From the IMG/VR virus record IMGVR_UViG_3300022752_000391, positions 1-24,008 of that record: a DNA stretch of 24,008 nt. The stretch is one strand, 5' to 3'. Under the pieces are notes generated by a model. The model had not been told where the DNA came from, ran no database searches, and saw only the letters and a list, made by a program, of their open reading frames with translations. Source of the DNA: a virus. The translations under genes and the position numbers were made by a program. Of this stretch, positions 1 to 6,197 are shown one piece after another (the first letter of the stretch is position 1; every line of letters starts with the position of its first letter).

Positions 1-1
1 C

Positions 2-70
2 TTTTACGATGTGTGGTGCGTTGCATGGAGTAAGGGTTGGGATAAAGGACGGGAGGCACAGGAAAAATGA
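2..70 (+). CDS. C-terminal end of an unknown small phage protein (truncated by window edge)
   Basis: An open frame enters from the left edge and gives 22 residues (FYDVWCVAWSKGWDKGREAQ, then EK) before a TGA at 68-70. The stop overlaps the next gene's ATG as ATGA, the same arrangement seen at several following junctions, which supports this being a real coding end. It is rich in Trp, Lys and Gly. Nothing indicates a function. Confidence 0.55.
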   Translation, partial: FYDVWCVAWSKGWDKGREAQEK

Positions 71-375
71 AACCAACAGACGAGTACAAAATCTGTAGTT
101 TGGAGGAAGCCGAGGAGTTTGCGAAAAAGCGAGAAAAGGGGAGTGAGCATGGCTATTGCCCAAACTGCAAGGCCGACTTAGATGGTGGGTCTATATGGGA
201 GCATTTTTATAAGTTGACTGGGTCAGAAGAAAAGGCCGACAAAAGCGCAGAGGCGTATGGTGCTACTAAAGAGAAGGGACAATGGGGTCGGGCAGTTGGT
301 ATTTACGATAGGGATTTAGACCGGACTGTGGCATGGTTTTGTCCGGATTGTCATCATAAATGGGGAAGAGTATGA
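67..375 (+). CDS. Small zinc-ribbon-like phage protein, function unknown
   Basis: This encodes 102 residues. Two CPxC knuckles, C31/C34 (CPNC) and C92/C95 (CPDC), are 58 residues apart and could together bind one zinc ion. The stretch between them is Lys/Glu/Gly-rich and carries a WEHFYKLTG segment. The final HHKWGRV follows the second knuckle in the manner of treble-clef or ribbon proteins. No catalytic residues are apparent. The start overlaps the previous stop (ATGA), and a GGAGGCACAGGAAAA stretch upstream supplies a ribosome binding site. Zinc binding is inferred from spacing only. The position at the head of a replication cluster is compatible with a nucleic-acid-binding or regulatory role, but I do not recognise the family. 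Confidence 0.8.
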   Translation: MKPTDEYKICSLEEAEEFAKKREKGSEHGYCPNCKADLDGGSIWEHFYKLTGSEEKADKSAEAYGATKEKGQWGRAVGIYDRDLDRTVAWFCPDCHHKWGRV

Positions 376-641
376 ACAAAAAGAATTTTCCACCACACAT
401 CGTAGATGGTGGGGCTAGTTACCAAAAGAAAGTAGAGGAGGCGCCATACCATCCAGGCTACGAGGATGCAGTTGTAACTCCAGCACCTAAATACACCGGC
501 ATGGATCCGGCCAAGATGTTATGGAAATCAAAGCCGTTAAGTGATGAAGAAGTGTGGGCGTTGTCAGAAGAGTTTATTAGAGAAAAACAAAATATTTTAT
601 TGTTTGCTAGAGCAATTGAAGAAAGGCATGGAATTAAATGA
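372..641 (+). CDS. Conserved-looking small phage protein, unknown function
   Basis: This encodes 89 residues from the ATG at 372. An in-frame ATG at 360 exists, but the 372 start gives an ATGA overlap with the preceding stop and has GGGGAAGAG just upstream, while nothing like a Shine-Dalgarno precedes 360. The N-terminal half is Pro/Tyr-rich (a YHPGYEDAVVTPAPKY segment) and probably extended. The C-terminal third (LSDEEVWALSEEFIREKQN) should be helical. There are no cysteines, membrane segments or known motifs. It ends in another ATGA overlap with the next gene, so it is probably translated as part of a coupled chain. Confidence 0.75.
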   Translation: MNKKNFPPHIVDGGASYQKKVEEAPYHPGYEDAVVTPAPKYTGMDPAKMLWKSKPLSDEEVWALSEEFIREKQNILLFARAIEERHGIK

Positions 642-808
642 ACTTACAAACAATCCATGAAAGGACTGCCAAGTGGGTTGGGGATACTTGGCATGTGTCT
701 GACACACCTAGTTATTATTGGGAAAATGGGCAGATAAAATCCCCGACATTTAATACACTAACGCTTGCGTTGCAATGGATTACTAAATACGATGAGGAGA
801 GAAAATGA
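638..808 (+). CDS. 56-residue phage protein, unknown function
   Basis: An uninterrupted frame from ATG 638 to TGA 806-808 encodes 56 residues (begins MNLQTIHERTAKWVGDTWHV). It fills the otherwise empty space between two flanking genes, and both ends use the four-base ATGA overlap, which is strong contextual support. The protein is rich in Trp, Thr and Tyr and could form a small beta-rich domain followed by a short helix (TLALQWITKYDEERK). No motif is recognised. GAAAGGCATGGAA upstream offers a plausible ribosome binding site. Confidence 0.7.
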   Translation: MNLQTIHERTAKWVGDTWHVSDTPSYYWENGQIKSPTFNTLTLALQWITKYDEERK

Positions 809-1020
809 AAATAGAAATTAAGATTACTAAAGAACACGAAGACGGCTCTGCCGATGCAAAGATTTCTTTTGATAAGTTAGGTATGCAAACCTTGATTCAA
901 TGGGGTATGGTTGCCATGCTTGAAAATGCAATAGATAAATACGCTACCGAAAAGCAACTAAAAGAAATTAAAAAAACTAAAAAGAAGTCTAAAGAAATTG
1001 ATCTAGATGGGCGTTGTTAA
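805..1020 (+). CDS. Small basic-tailed phage protein, unknown function
   Basis: This encodes 71 residues. The N-terminal half reads as two short beta strands (MKIEIKITKEH, SADAKISFDKL) followed by a hydrophobic helix (TLIQWGMVAMLENAIDKYA). The C-terminus is a dense Lys tract (KKTKKKSKE). GAGGAGAGAAA upstream is a good ribosome binding site. The start overlaps the previous stop (ATGA), and the stop overlaps the polymerase ATG by one base (TAATG). The lysine tail could touch nucleic acid, and its place directly before the polymerase suggests a replication accessory role. That is inference from position and charge only. Confidence 0.75.
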   Translation: MKIEIKITKEHEDGSADAKISFDKLGMQTLIQWGMVAMLENAIDKYATEKQLKEIKKTKKKSKEIDLDGRC

Positions 1021-2951
1021 TGAAAACATTAGTCTTGGATTTTGAAACACGATGGGATAGCAAGGAATACACGCTAAGCAAACTAACTACCGAGGAGTAT
1101 ATTAGAAGCCCTAAGTTCAAAGCGTTTGGACTAGGGTGGAAATGGTTTGGCGAAGATAAAAAAGAATGGGTTACGCACGACGACATTCCTGCTTGGGTAA
1201 GTTCAATAGATTGGGAGAACACCAATGTCTTAGCCCACAATGCTCAGTTTGATGTGTCGATACTTGCTTGGGTATACGGCGTGCGCCCTAAGTTCATACT
1301 AGATAGCCTATCAATGGCTAGGGCTTTGCGTGGTGTAGAAGTAGGTAATAGCCTAGCGACTTTAGCAGAAGCGTTCGGGCTACCGCCCAAAGGACAGGCG
1401 GTGCATAGCACCAACGGCTTGGCTGAGATTACTTTTGAGATGGAGAAAGAGTTAGCAGAGTATTGCCTACACGATGTGGTTCTCTGTGAAGAAGTATTTA
1501 AACGCTTGATTAAGGGCTACCCCAAAAACGAGTTAAAGCTGATCGACATGACACTTAAGATGTTTATAAATCCGGTGTTGGAATTAGACAAGGAGATATT
1601 AGTTGAAGCTATCGAAGTTGAAAAAACCAAGAGGGAGGCTCTTTTGGAGAAAATTAACATTGAGGAGTCGGCGCTTGCTAGCAACACTCAATTTGCTGAA
1701 GTTCTTGAACGACTCGGCGTTGTACCGCCAAAGAAAATTAGCAAGACGACTGGGAAAGAAACTTATGCTTTCGCTAAGAATGATGCGTTATTCCAAGCGT
1801 TGCTTAACAGCGACAACGAGGATATTGCGCTTATATGTGAGGCTAGACTCAAAGTCAAATCAACGTTGGAACGCACGAGAGCGCAAAGATTTCTCGACAT
1901 ATCAGAACGAGGTACGCTACCTGTCCCGCTTAACTACTACGGCGCCCACACAGGACGTTGGTCTGCGTCAAAAGGCTCGGGGCTTAATTTACAAAACCTC
2001 AAAAGGGGATCTTTCTTACGCCAAGCTATTAAAGCGCCGAAAGGCAAAACCCTTGTGGTCTGCGACTTGGCTCAAATCGAGCCGAGAGTGTTGGCATACT
2101 TGGCAGACTATAAAAACCTCCTCGAAATCTTTACTTCGGGGCAAGATGCGTATGCGTCTTTTGGTGCGCAGATGTTCAATATCCCGGGGCTTACAAAAAC
2201 CTCGCATCCTGACCTAAGACAGTCAGCCAAATCAGCACTACTAGGTTGTGGCTATGGCATGGGTTGGGCTAGCTTTTCTGCACAACTACTTACAGGTTTC
2301 CTAGGAGCACCACCCACACTCTATACAAAAGACTTTGCTAAACAACTTGGTGTAACTGAGCAGACTGTGGCGGACTTCCTTGCTTGGGAGAAGAATTTAG
2401 AACTGCTTGGCAAGATACCGCATACCTGCACTCCCAAAGAACTTTTAATACATGCACTAGCTGCTAAAGAAATCATTAATAAGTATCGTGAAGCAGCTTA
2501 TCCTGTTGTGGGCTTTTGGAACCTGTGTAATTCGTTGATAAAGCACAGTTTATCTGAGGGTAAACCATATCAACATAAGTGTCTAACATTTGAAAAAGAG
2601 CGTATAATTCTCCCTAGTGGGTTAGCTTTACGCTACCCTGATTTAAGATTAGAAAACGCCCAATGGGTTTATGGGTCTGACAGTAAGAAGCTGTATGGCG
2701 GTAAGCTAACAGAAAACATTGTTCAGGCTGTGGCTCGTTGTGTAATGACTGATGGCATGCTACGGATACAAGAAAAGTACCCCTGCGTGTTGACAGTCCA
2801 TGATGAAGTTGTTGCGCTAGTACCCGAAGATGACGCTGAAGAAACTGAAAAGTGGGTTTTGGCGCAGATGGTCATGGATCCGGAGTACATGAAAGGTATA
2901 CCGCTTGATGCTGAAGCAAGTAGTGCTAAACGATACGGAGATGCTAAGTGA
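1020..2951 (+). CDS. polA: Family A DNA polymerase with 3'-5' exonuclease domain
   Basis: This is the replicative DNA polymerase of the phage, 643 residues. The N-terminal proofreading exonuclease has Exo I D7-F-E9, Exo II N74-A-Q-F-D78 and Exo III Y148-x3-D152. The polymerase part has TGRWSA (311-316) with LNLQNL (322-327), motif A VCDLAQIE (D349, E353), motif B R400-x3-K404-x3-L408-x3-Y412, and motif C HDE (594-596). All catalytic residues are present. There is no 5' nuclease domain, as is usual for phage enzymes. L408 sits where E. coli Pol I has Phe762. A TTG at 1014 is in frame, but the ATG at 1020 gives the TAATG overlap and a start directly before the Exo I strand. It ends in a GTGA overlap with the nuclease gene. 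DNA polymerase I family is certain; only the start is slightly open. Confidence 0.97.
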   Translation: MKTLVLDFETRWDSKEYTLSKLTTEEYIRSPKFKAFGLGWKWFGEDKKEWVTHDDIPAWVSSIDWENTNVLAHNAQFDVSILAWVYGVRPKFILDSLSMARALRGVEVGNSLATLAEAFGLPPKGQAVHSTNGLAEITFEMEKELAEYCLHDVVLCEEVFKRLIKGYPKNELKLIDMTLKMFINPVLELDKEILVEAIEVEKTKREALLEKINIEESALASNTQFAEVLERLGVVPPKKISKTTGKETYAFAKNDALFQALLNSDNEDIALICEARLKVKSTLERTRAQRFLDISERGTLPVPLNYYGAHTGRWSASKGSGLNLQNLKRGSFLRQAIKAPKGKTLVVCDLAQIEPRVLAYLADYKNLLEIFTSGQDAYASFGAQMFNIPGLTKTSHPDLRQSAKSALLGCGYGMGWASFSAQLLTGFLGAPPTLYTKDFAKQLGVTEQTVADFLAWEKNLELLGKIPHTCTPKELLIHALAAKEIINKYREAAYPVVGFWNLCNSLIKHSLSEGKPYQHKCLTFEKERIILPSGLALRYPDLRLENAQWVYGSDSKKLYGGKLTENIVQAVARCVMTDGMLRIQEKYPCVLTVHDEVVALVPEDDAEETEKWVLAQMVMDPEYMKGIPLDAEASSAKRYGDAK

Positions 2952-3610
2952 CAATTAAATGGTCGCATTCAGGGCTTAAAGACTACGAAGGGTGTGCTAG
3001 GCGTTTCCACGAGGTTAAAGTCCTCAAGAACTACCCTTTCCAAGAAACCGAGCATACCCGCTACGGCAAGCAGGTGCATGAAGCGGCTGAACTTTATATT
3101 AAAGATGGCACCCCCATACCCCCCGAGTACGAGTACATGCGCCCTGTTGTGGATAGGCTAGCCCAAATCAAGGGTAGAAAATTACCTGAGTACCAGATGG
3201 GTGTAAAGATTGATCTGACCCCTTGTGCATTTGATGACCCTGATGTATGGTGTAGGGGTATTGCCGACCTGATTATCATAGATGATGATGGGCTAAAGGC
3301 TTGGATAGTTGATTACAAAACAGGCAACGACAAGTACCCTGACCGAGATCAGTTAATCCTCATGTCTTTGATGGTGTTTGCTCACTTCCCCCATATCCGT
3401 CAAGTCAATTCATCCTTACTCTTTGTGGTCAAAAACACGATGGTTAAGCATAAAATGACGATTGACGAGAAAGATTTTCATTGGCAGTTATATCGTGAGC
3501 GTGTGGCTAAACTTGAAGCAAGCCATGCTAACGGCGTATGGAATCCATCACAGACCCCTCTGTGCGGATGGTGCCAAGTAAAAGCTTGTGAATTTAACCC
3601 TAAACATTAG
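2948..3610 (+). CDS. PD-(D/E)XK nuclease, Cas4/RecB-nuclease type with likely Fe-S cluster
   Basis: This is probably a DNA exonuclease used in replication, recombination or host DNA breakdown, 220 residues. The RecB-type motifs appear in order: H44 in YGKQVHEAAEL, E81 in a short strand, D107 in GIADLIIID, D122-x-K124 in IVDYKTG, and Q135 in a QLxLM helix. Four cysteines are placed as in Cas4 and AddB nucleases: C16 near the N-terminus, and C206, C209 and C214 at the C-terminus, suiting a 4Fe-4S cluster. The only usable start is GTG 2948, which overlaps the polymerase stop (GTGA); no in-frame ATG exists near it. No cas1/cas2 or repeat array is present, so this is a phage replication nuclease and not a CRISPR adaptation gene. 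Family assignment is strong; substrate and polarity are unknown. Confidence 0.9.
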   Translation: MTIKWSHSGLKDYEGCARRFHEVKVLKNYPFQETEHTRYGKQVHEAAELYIKDGTPIPPEYEYMRPVVDRLAQIKGRKLPEYQMGVKIDLTPCAFDDPDVWCRGIADLIIIDDDGLKAWIVDYKTGNDKYPDRDQLILMSLMVFAHFPHIRQVNSSLLFVVKNTMVKHKMTIDEKDFHWQLYRERVAKLEASHANGVWNPSQTPLCGWCQVKACEFNPKH

Positions 3611-3618
3611 GAACTACT

Positions 3619-3852
3619 ATGACACAGAAAAATGGCAAGCGTGACTTCAAACACGCATACTTATTGCAAAAGAAATCGGGTGAAACCGAGGATCAGCTAG
3701 AGCGCCAACGAGCAAGACGCAAGTACGATAAAAAAGGTATCGACCGCAAAGGCAAACACATAGACCATGTTAAACCTTTACGGGCAGGAGGTAAATCTAC
3801 CACCGGCAACTTACGATTGCGATCACCAAAAGCAAACATGTCAGACAAATAA
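3619..3852 (+). CDS. Small HNH endonuclease
   Basis: This encodes 77 residues. The C-terminal half carries a compact HNH (beta-beta-alpha metal) signature: H47-I-D49-H50 followed by VKPLRAGGKS, N64 in GNLRL and N73 in SPKANMSDK. The N-terminal half is a basic helix (RQRARRKYDKKG) that could contact DNA. It lacks the CxxC zinc-binding pairs seen in many larger HNH proteins. AGGAA at about 3609-3613 gives a ribosome binding site. It lies between the nuclease and an unknown gene in the replication cluster. It could be a free-standing homing-type nuclease or a replication or packaging nickase; the sequence does not decide between them. Confidence 0.85.
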   Translation: MTQKNGKRDFKHAYLLQKKSGETEDQLERQRARRKYDKKGIDRKGKHIDHVKPLRAGGKSTTGNLRLRSPKANMSDK

Positions 3853-3879
3853 AAATAATACTGATAACGAAAGGAAAAA

Positions 3880-4164
3880 ATGGTTAATCAATTACTTAAG
3901 CAAACGTTTGAAGACTTTGCAAATGTATTTAATGACTCCGCAAGAGATGTAGAAGCTTTTACTGTGCCACTACCTATGGTGGTGGACTTGTGGACTGTGC
4001 GTTGGGGCGAAGATTGGGTGTCCGGCGACGAGATAAAAAAAGACCCCTATTGGAACATGCAACTACTGCGCTTGCTTAACAAAGAACTCGTTGAGCATCT
4101 GTACCTAATGGATAGACAAGACACAATGTATAGACTAATTACGAGCGATCATGGAAATAATTGA
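3880..4164 (+). CDS. 94-residue phage protein, unknown function
   Basis: This encodes 94 residues with AGGA about six bases before the ATG. The sequence is mixed and probably mostly helical: an N-terminal amphipathic helix (QLLKQTFEDFANVFNDSARD), a central aromatic segment (DLWTVRWGEDWVSGDEI) and a C-terminal helix (LLRLLNKELVEHLYLMDRQD). No cysteine cluster, membrane segment or catalytic motif is visible. Its last 14 bases overlap the start of the helicase gene, so the two are probably translationally coupled. This hints at a helicase-associated role, but only by position. Confidence 0.7.
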   Translation: MVNQLLKQTFEDFANVFNDSARDVEAFTVPLPMVVDLWTVRWGEDWVSGDEIKKDPYWNMQLLRLLNKELVEHLYLMDRQDTMYRLITSDHGNN

Positions 4165-5710
4165 AAACAAAGCCCTAGTATTTAAGACACGCAATCCTGA
4201 TAAGTACACAGTAATTCCCAAAAGTACTATCGTAGAAAGCTACGGAGATGTTCACAAAGTAGCGGTGCGGTGGGGCTTAGATGAAGTGCGTGTGCTTCGC
4301 AATCTAGGTGTGAAAGATGTGCCCTCGCCAATCAGAGCCAAGTATGCGTTTCCAGGAATGCACAAACCTTTTGCGCACCAAATTGACACCGCAGAATTCC
4401 TAACGCTAAACCGCAGAGCATTTGTATTTAACGACCCCGGCACAGGTAAAACTTTTAGTGCGTTATGGGCGGTTGATTACTTAATGAACATTAAACAGGT
4501 ACGCCGTTGTTTAATTCTATGCCCCCTATCCATCATGCACGACGCTTGGATGAACAGCATTGGCAAAAGCATTATTCACCGATCAGCTATCGTAGCCCAC
4601 CATTCCCAAGCAACCCGCCGTATTGAGATGGTGCAAGGTTCTTATGAGTTCGTAATCGTCAACTATGATGGGTTAAATCTTATTGCTGACGAGGTAGTTG
4701 CTAACGGCAAGTTTGACCTAGTAATTGTGGATGAAGCTAACGCATACAAAAACCCAAGCACTAAGCGGTGGAAATCCCTCAATAAGATTCTGCAACCAAA
4801 TACACAACTATGGATGATGACCGGAACCCCCGCTTCGCAGTCCCCTGTTGATGCCTACGGCTTGGCTAGGCTAGTTAATCCCGCCGGAGTTCCACGTTTT
4901 CTAACCGCATGGAGGGATAAAACCATGCAACGTCTAACCCAGTTTAAATGGGTGCCAAAAAAGGGGGCGGCTGAGGCTGTTTTTGACGCATTACAGCCTG
5001 CCATTAGGTTTACTAAGGAGGAGTGTACCGACTTGCCTCCAGTCCTCACAGAGACCCGAGAAATACCCTTAACGCCCCAACAACAGAAATACTATCGGTT
5101 GCTTAAGGAAAAGATGGTTATGCAAGCGGCTGGTGAGACTATTACGGCGGTCAATGCGGCGGCTGAAGTCAGCAAGCTACTGCAAATATCGGCAGGTGCG
5201 GCTTATTCTGATGGGCAGGAAGTAGTTGAGTTTGACTGCGCCCCTCGGCTAAATGTACTACTGGAAGTACTTGAGGAAACTAGCCGTAAAGTTATAGTCT
5301 TTGCGCCCTTCCGTCACAGTATAGATACAATCCATACTCATTTACTCAAGAATAATATTGCCTCAGAAGTCATACATGGTGATGTTTCTGTTGGAAAAAG
5401 AACCGACATATTCAAGCGTTTCCAAACTTTACCTGATCCGCGTATACTAGTAATTCAACCGCAAGCCGCAAGTCATGGTGTAACATTAACTGCGGCAGAT
5501 ACAGTAATCTTTTATGGACCTGTAATGTCGGTTGAAACGTATTTGCAGTGTATTGCTAGAGCAGACCGGATTGGGCAAACCAGTATAAACGTAACGGTGA
5601 TACACTTACAGGGTAGTGATATAGAAAAGAAGATGTTTGCGCAACTCGAGAAGCGAGTGCAAGGGCACGATATATTACTAAGCCTGTATAAAGAAGAAGT
5701 TAATCAATAA
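4151..5710 (+). CDS. SNF2-type superfamily 2 helicase / DNA translocase
   Basis: This is an ATP-dependent DNA helicase or translocase, 519 residues. RecA lobe 1 carries the Q-motif-like FAHQ (74-77), Walker A DPGTGKT (95-101), Walker B DEAN (194-197) and motif III TGTP (224-227). Lobe 2 carries VIVFAPF (381-387), a VIHGD segment (407-411) and motif VI QCIARADRIGQ (466-476), whose ARADRIGQ form is typical of SNF2 proteins. The second box is DEAN instead of the usual DEAH. The short N-terminal 70 residues have no obvious domain. Comparable enzymes in phage replication clusters are thought to remodel forks or drive recombination. The start overlaps the previous gene by 14 bases and lacks a strong Shine-Dalgarno, so coupling is likely. 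Confidence 0.93.
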   Translation: MEIIENKALVFKTRNPDKYTVIPKSTIVESYGDVHKVAVRWGLDEVRVLRNLGVKDVPSPIRAKYAFPGMHKPFAHQIDTAEFLTLNRRAFVFNDPGTGKTFSALWAVDYLMNIKQVRRCLILCPLSIMHDAWMNSIGKSIIHRSAIVAHHSQATRRIEMVQGSYEFVIVNYDGLNLIADEVVANGKFDLVIVDEANAYKNPSTKRWKSLNKILQPNTQLWMMTGTPASQSPVDAYGLARLVNPAGVPRFLTAWRDKTMQRLTQFKWVPKKGAAEAVFDALQPAIRFTKEECTDLPPVLTETREIPLTPQQQKYYRLLKEKMVMQAAGETITAVNAAAEVSKLLQISAGAAYSDGQEVVEFDCAPRLNVLLEVLEETSRKVIVFAPFRHSIDTIHTHLLKNNIASEVIHGDVSVGKRTDIFKRFQTLPDPRILVIQPQAASHGVTLTAADTVIFYGPVMSVETYLQCIARADRIGQTSINVTVIHLQGSDIEKKMFAQLEKRVQGHDILLSLYKEEVNQ

Positions 5711-5715
5711 GTAAA

Positions 5716-5731
5716 AACCCTAGTTAGGGTT
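5716..5731. promoter_or_regulatory. Perfect inverted repeat after the helicase gene
   Basis: AACCCTA-GT-TAGGGTT is a perfect 7-base dyad just after the helicase stop. The two-base centre would have to open to form a real hairpin (six or fewer pairs), and no U-tract follows, so it is not a classic terminator. It could be an RNA processing or decay signal, or a protein-binding dyad. Confidence 0.3.
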
Positions 5732-5756
5732 GTATAGTCGTCGCTGTTGTTGTAAA

Positions 5757-5770
5757 GTCTTTGACAAGAC
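5757..5770 (+). promoter_or_regulatory. Small hairpin immediately before the ribosome binding site of the coiled-coil gene
   Basis: GTCTT-TGAC-AAGAC forms a 5-base-pair stem with a 4-base loop and ends a few bases before the AAAGGAG ribosome binding site of the gene starting at 5788. Its position suits modulation of translation or 5'-end protection. The stem is short enough to be chance. Confidence 0.25.
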
Positions 5771-5787
5771 GTTGAAAGGAGAAACAG

Positions 5788-6186
5788 ATGTCAGAAGAAA
5801 ACGAAGTAGTACCGCTAGAAACTTTAGCAAGGGTGTATCGAAAGATATACCTCAAAGCGCAAGAAATACAAAAGCAGTTAGATAAGCTAGAAGAACAGAA
5901 AACTGAAATCAAGAACGCTATGAAAGATCAGATGCGTCAACTTGGGATTAATTCTGTTAAGACGGCGGGGGGCAATATTTCCCTATCTACTAAGACAAGA
6001 TACTACACAGATGACTGGGATTCATTTAAGACTTTTGTTGTTGAGAATGACGCCCTAGATTTGTTTGAGCATCGTATTGCGCAGAAGAACATGGCTTTAT
6101 TTTTGGAAGAGAATCCCGGAAAGGTTCCGGCGGGGTTATCTTCTTTATCTGAAAACACCGTAACCGTTACAAAACCTACAACTTAA
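5788..6186 (+). CDS. Coiled-coil phage protein next to the putative SSB, unknown function
   Basis: This encodes 132 residues with an excellent ribosome binding site (AAAGGAG). Residues about 12-52 form a strongly charged helix likely to be a coiled coil (KAQEIQKQLDKLEEQK). A small mixed domain follows, containing KTRYYTDDWDSFKTFVVEN (69-87), LFEHRIAQKNMALFLEENPG (92-111) and a Ser/Thr-rich beta tail ending TVTVTKP. The layout (coiled coil, short beta hairpin, helical end) resembles small conserved phage replication or recombination accessory proteins, but I cannot name the family. Only 11 bases separate it from the putative single-stranded-DNA-binding protein gene, so the two probably act together or are at least co-expressed. 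Confidence 0.8.
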   Translation: MSEENEVVPLETLARVYRKIYLKAQEIQKQLDKLEEQKTEIKNAMKDQMRQLGINSVKTAGGNISLSTKTRYYTDDWDSFKTFVVENDALDLFEHRIAQKNMALFLEENPGKVPAGLSSLSENTVTVTKPTT

Positions 6187-6197
6187 GGAAAAGAAAA

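Noticed and set aside
360-371. Upstream ATG for the second small gene
   Set aside because: It lacks a Shine-Dalgarno and would increase overlap to 16 bases; ATG 372 matches the ATGA junction style and follows GGGGAAGAG.
1603-2217. A 204-residue open frame in another phase inside the DNA polymerase gene
   Set aside because: It runs across the thumb region and motif A of a clearly real polymerase, is extremely Arg/Lys/Leu-rich, and lacks a ribosome binding site or motif; it looks like a frame-shifted shadow.
2948-3610. Cas4 gene as part of a CRISPR system
   Set aside because: No repeat-spacer array, cas1, cas2 or effector gene is in the window; the context is phage replication.
5761-5766. TTGACA as a -35 promoter box
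   Set aside because: A -10 box would fall at the start codon at 5788, and no TATAAT-like sequence is there; the bases are explained by the small inverted repeat.
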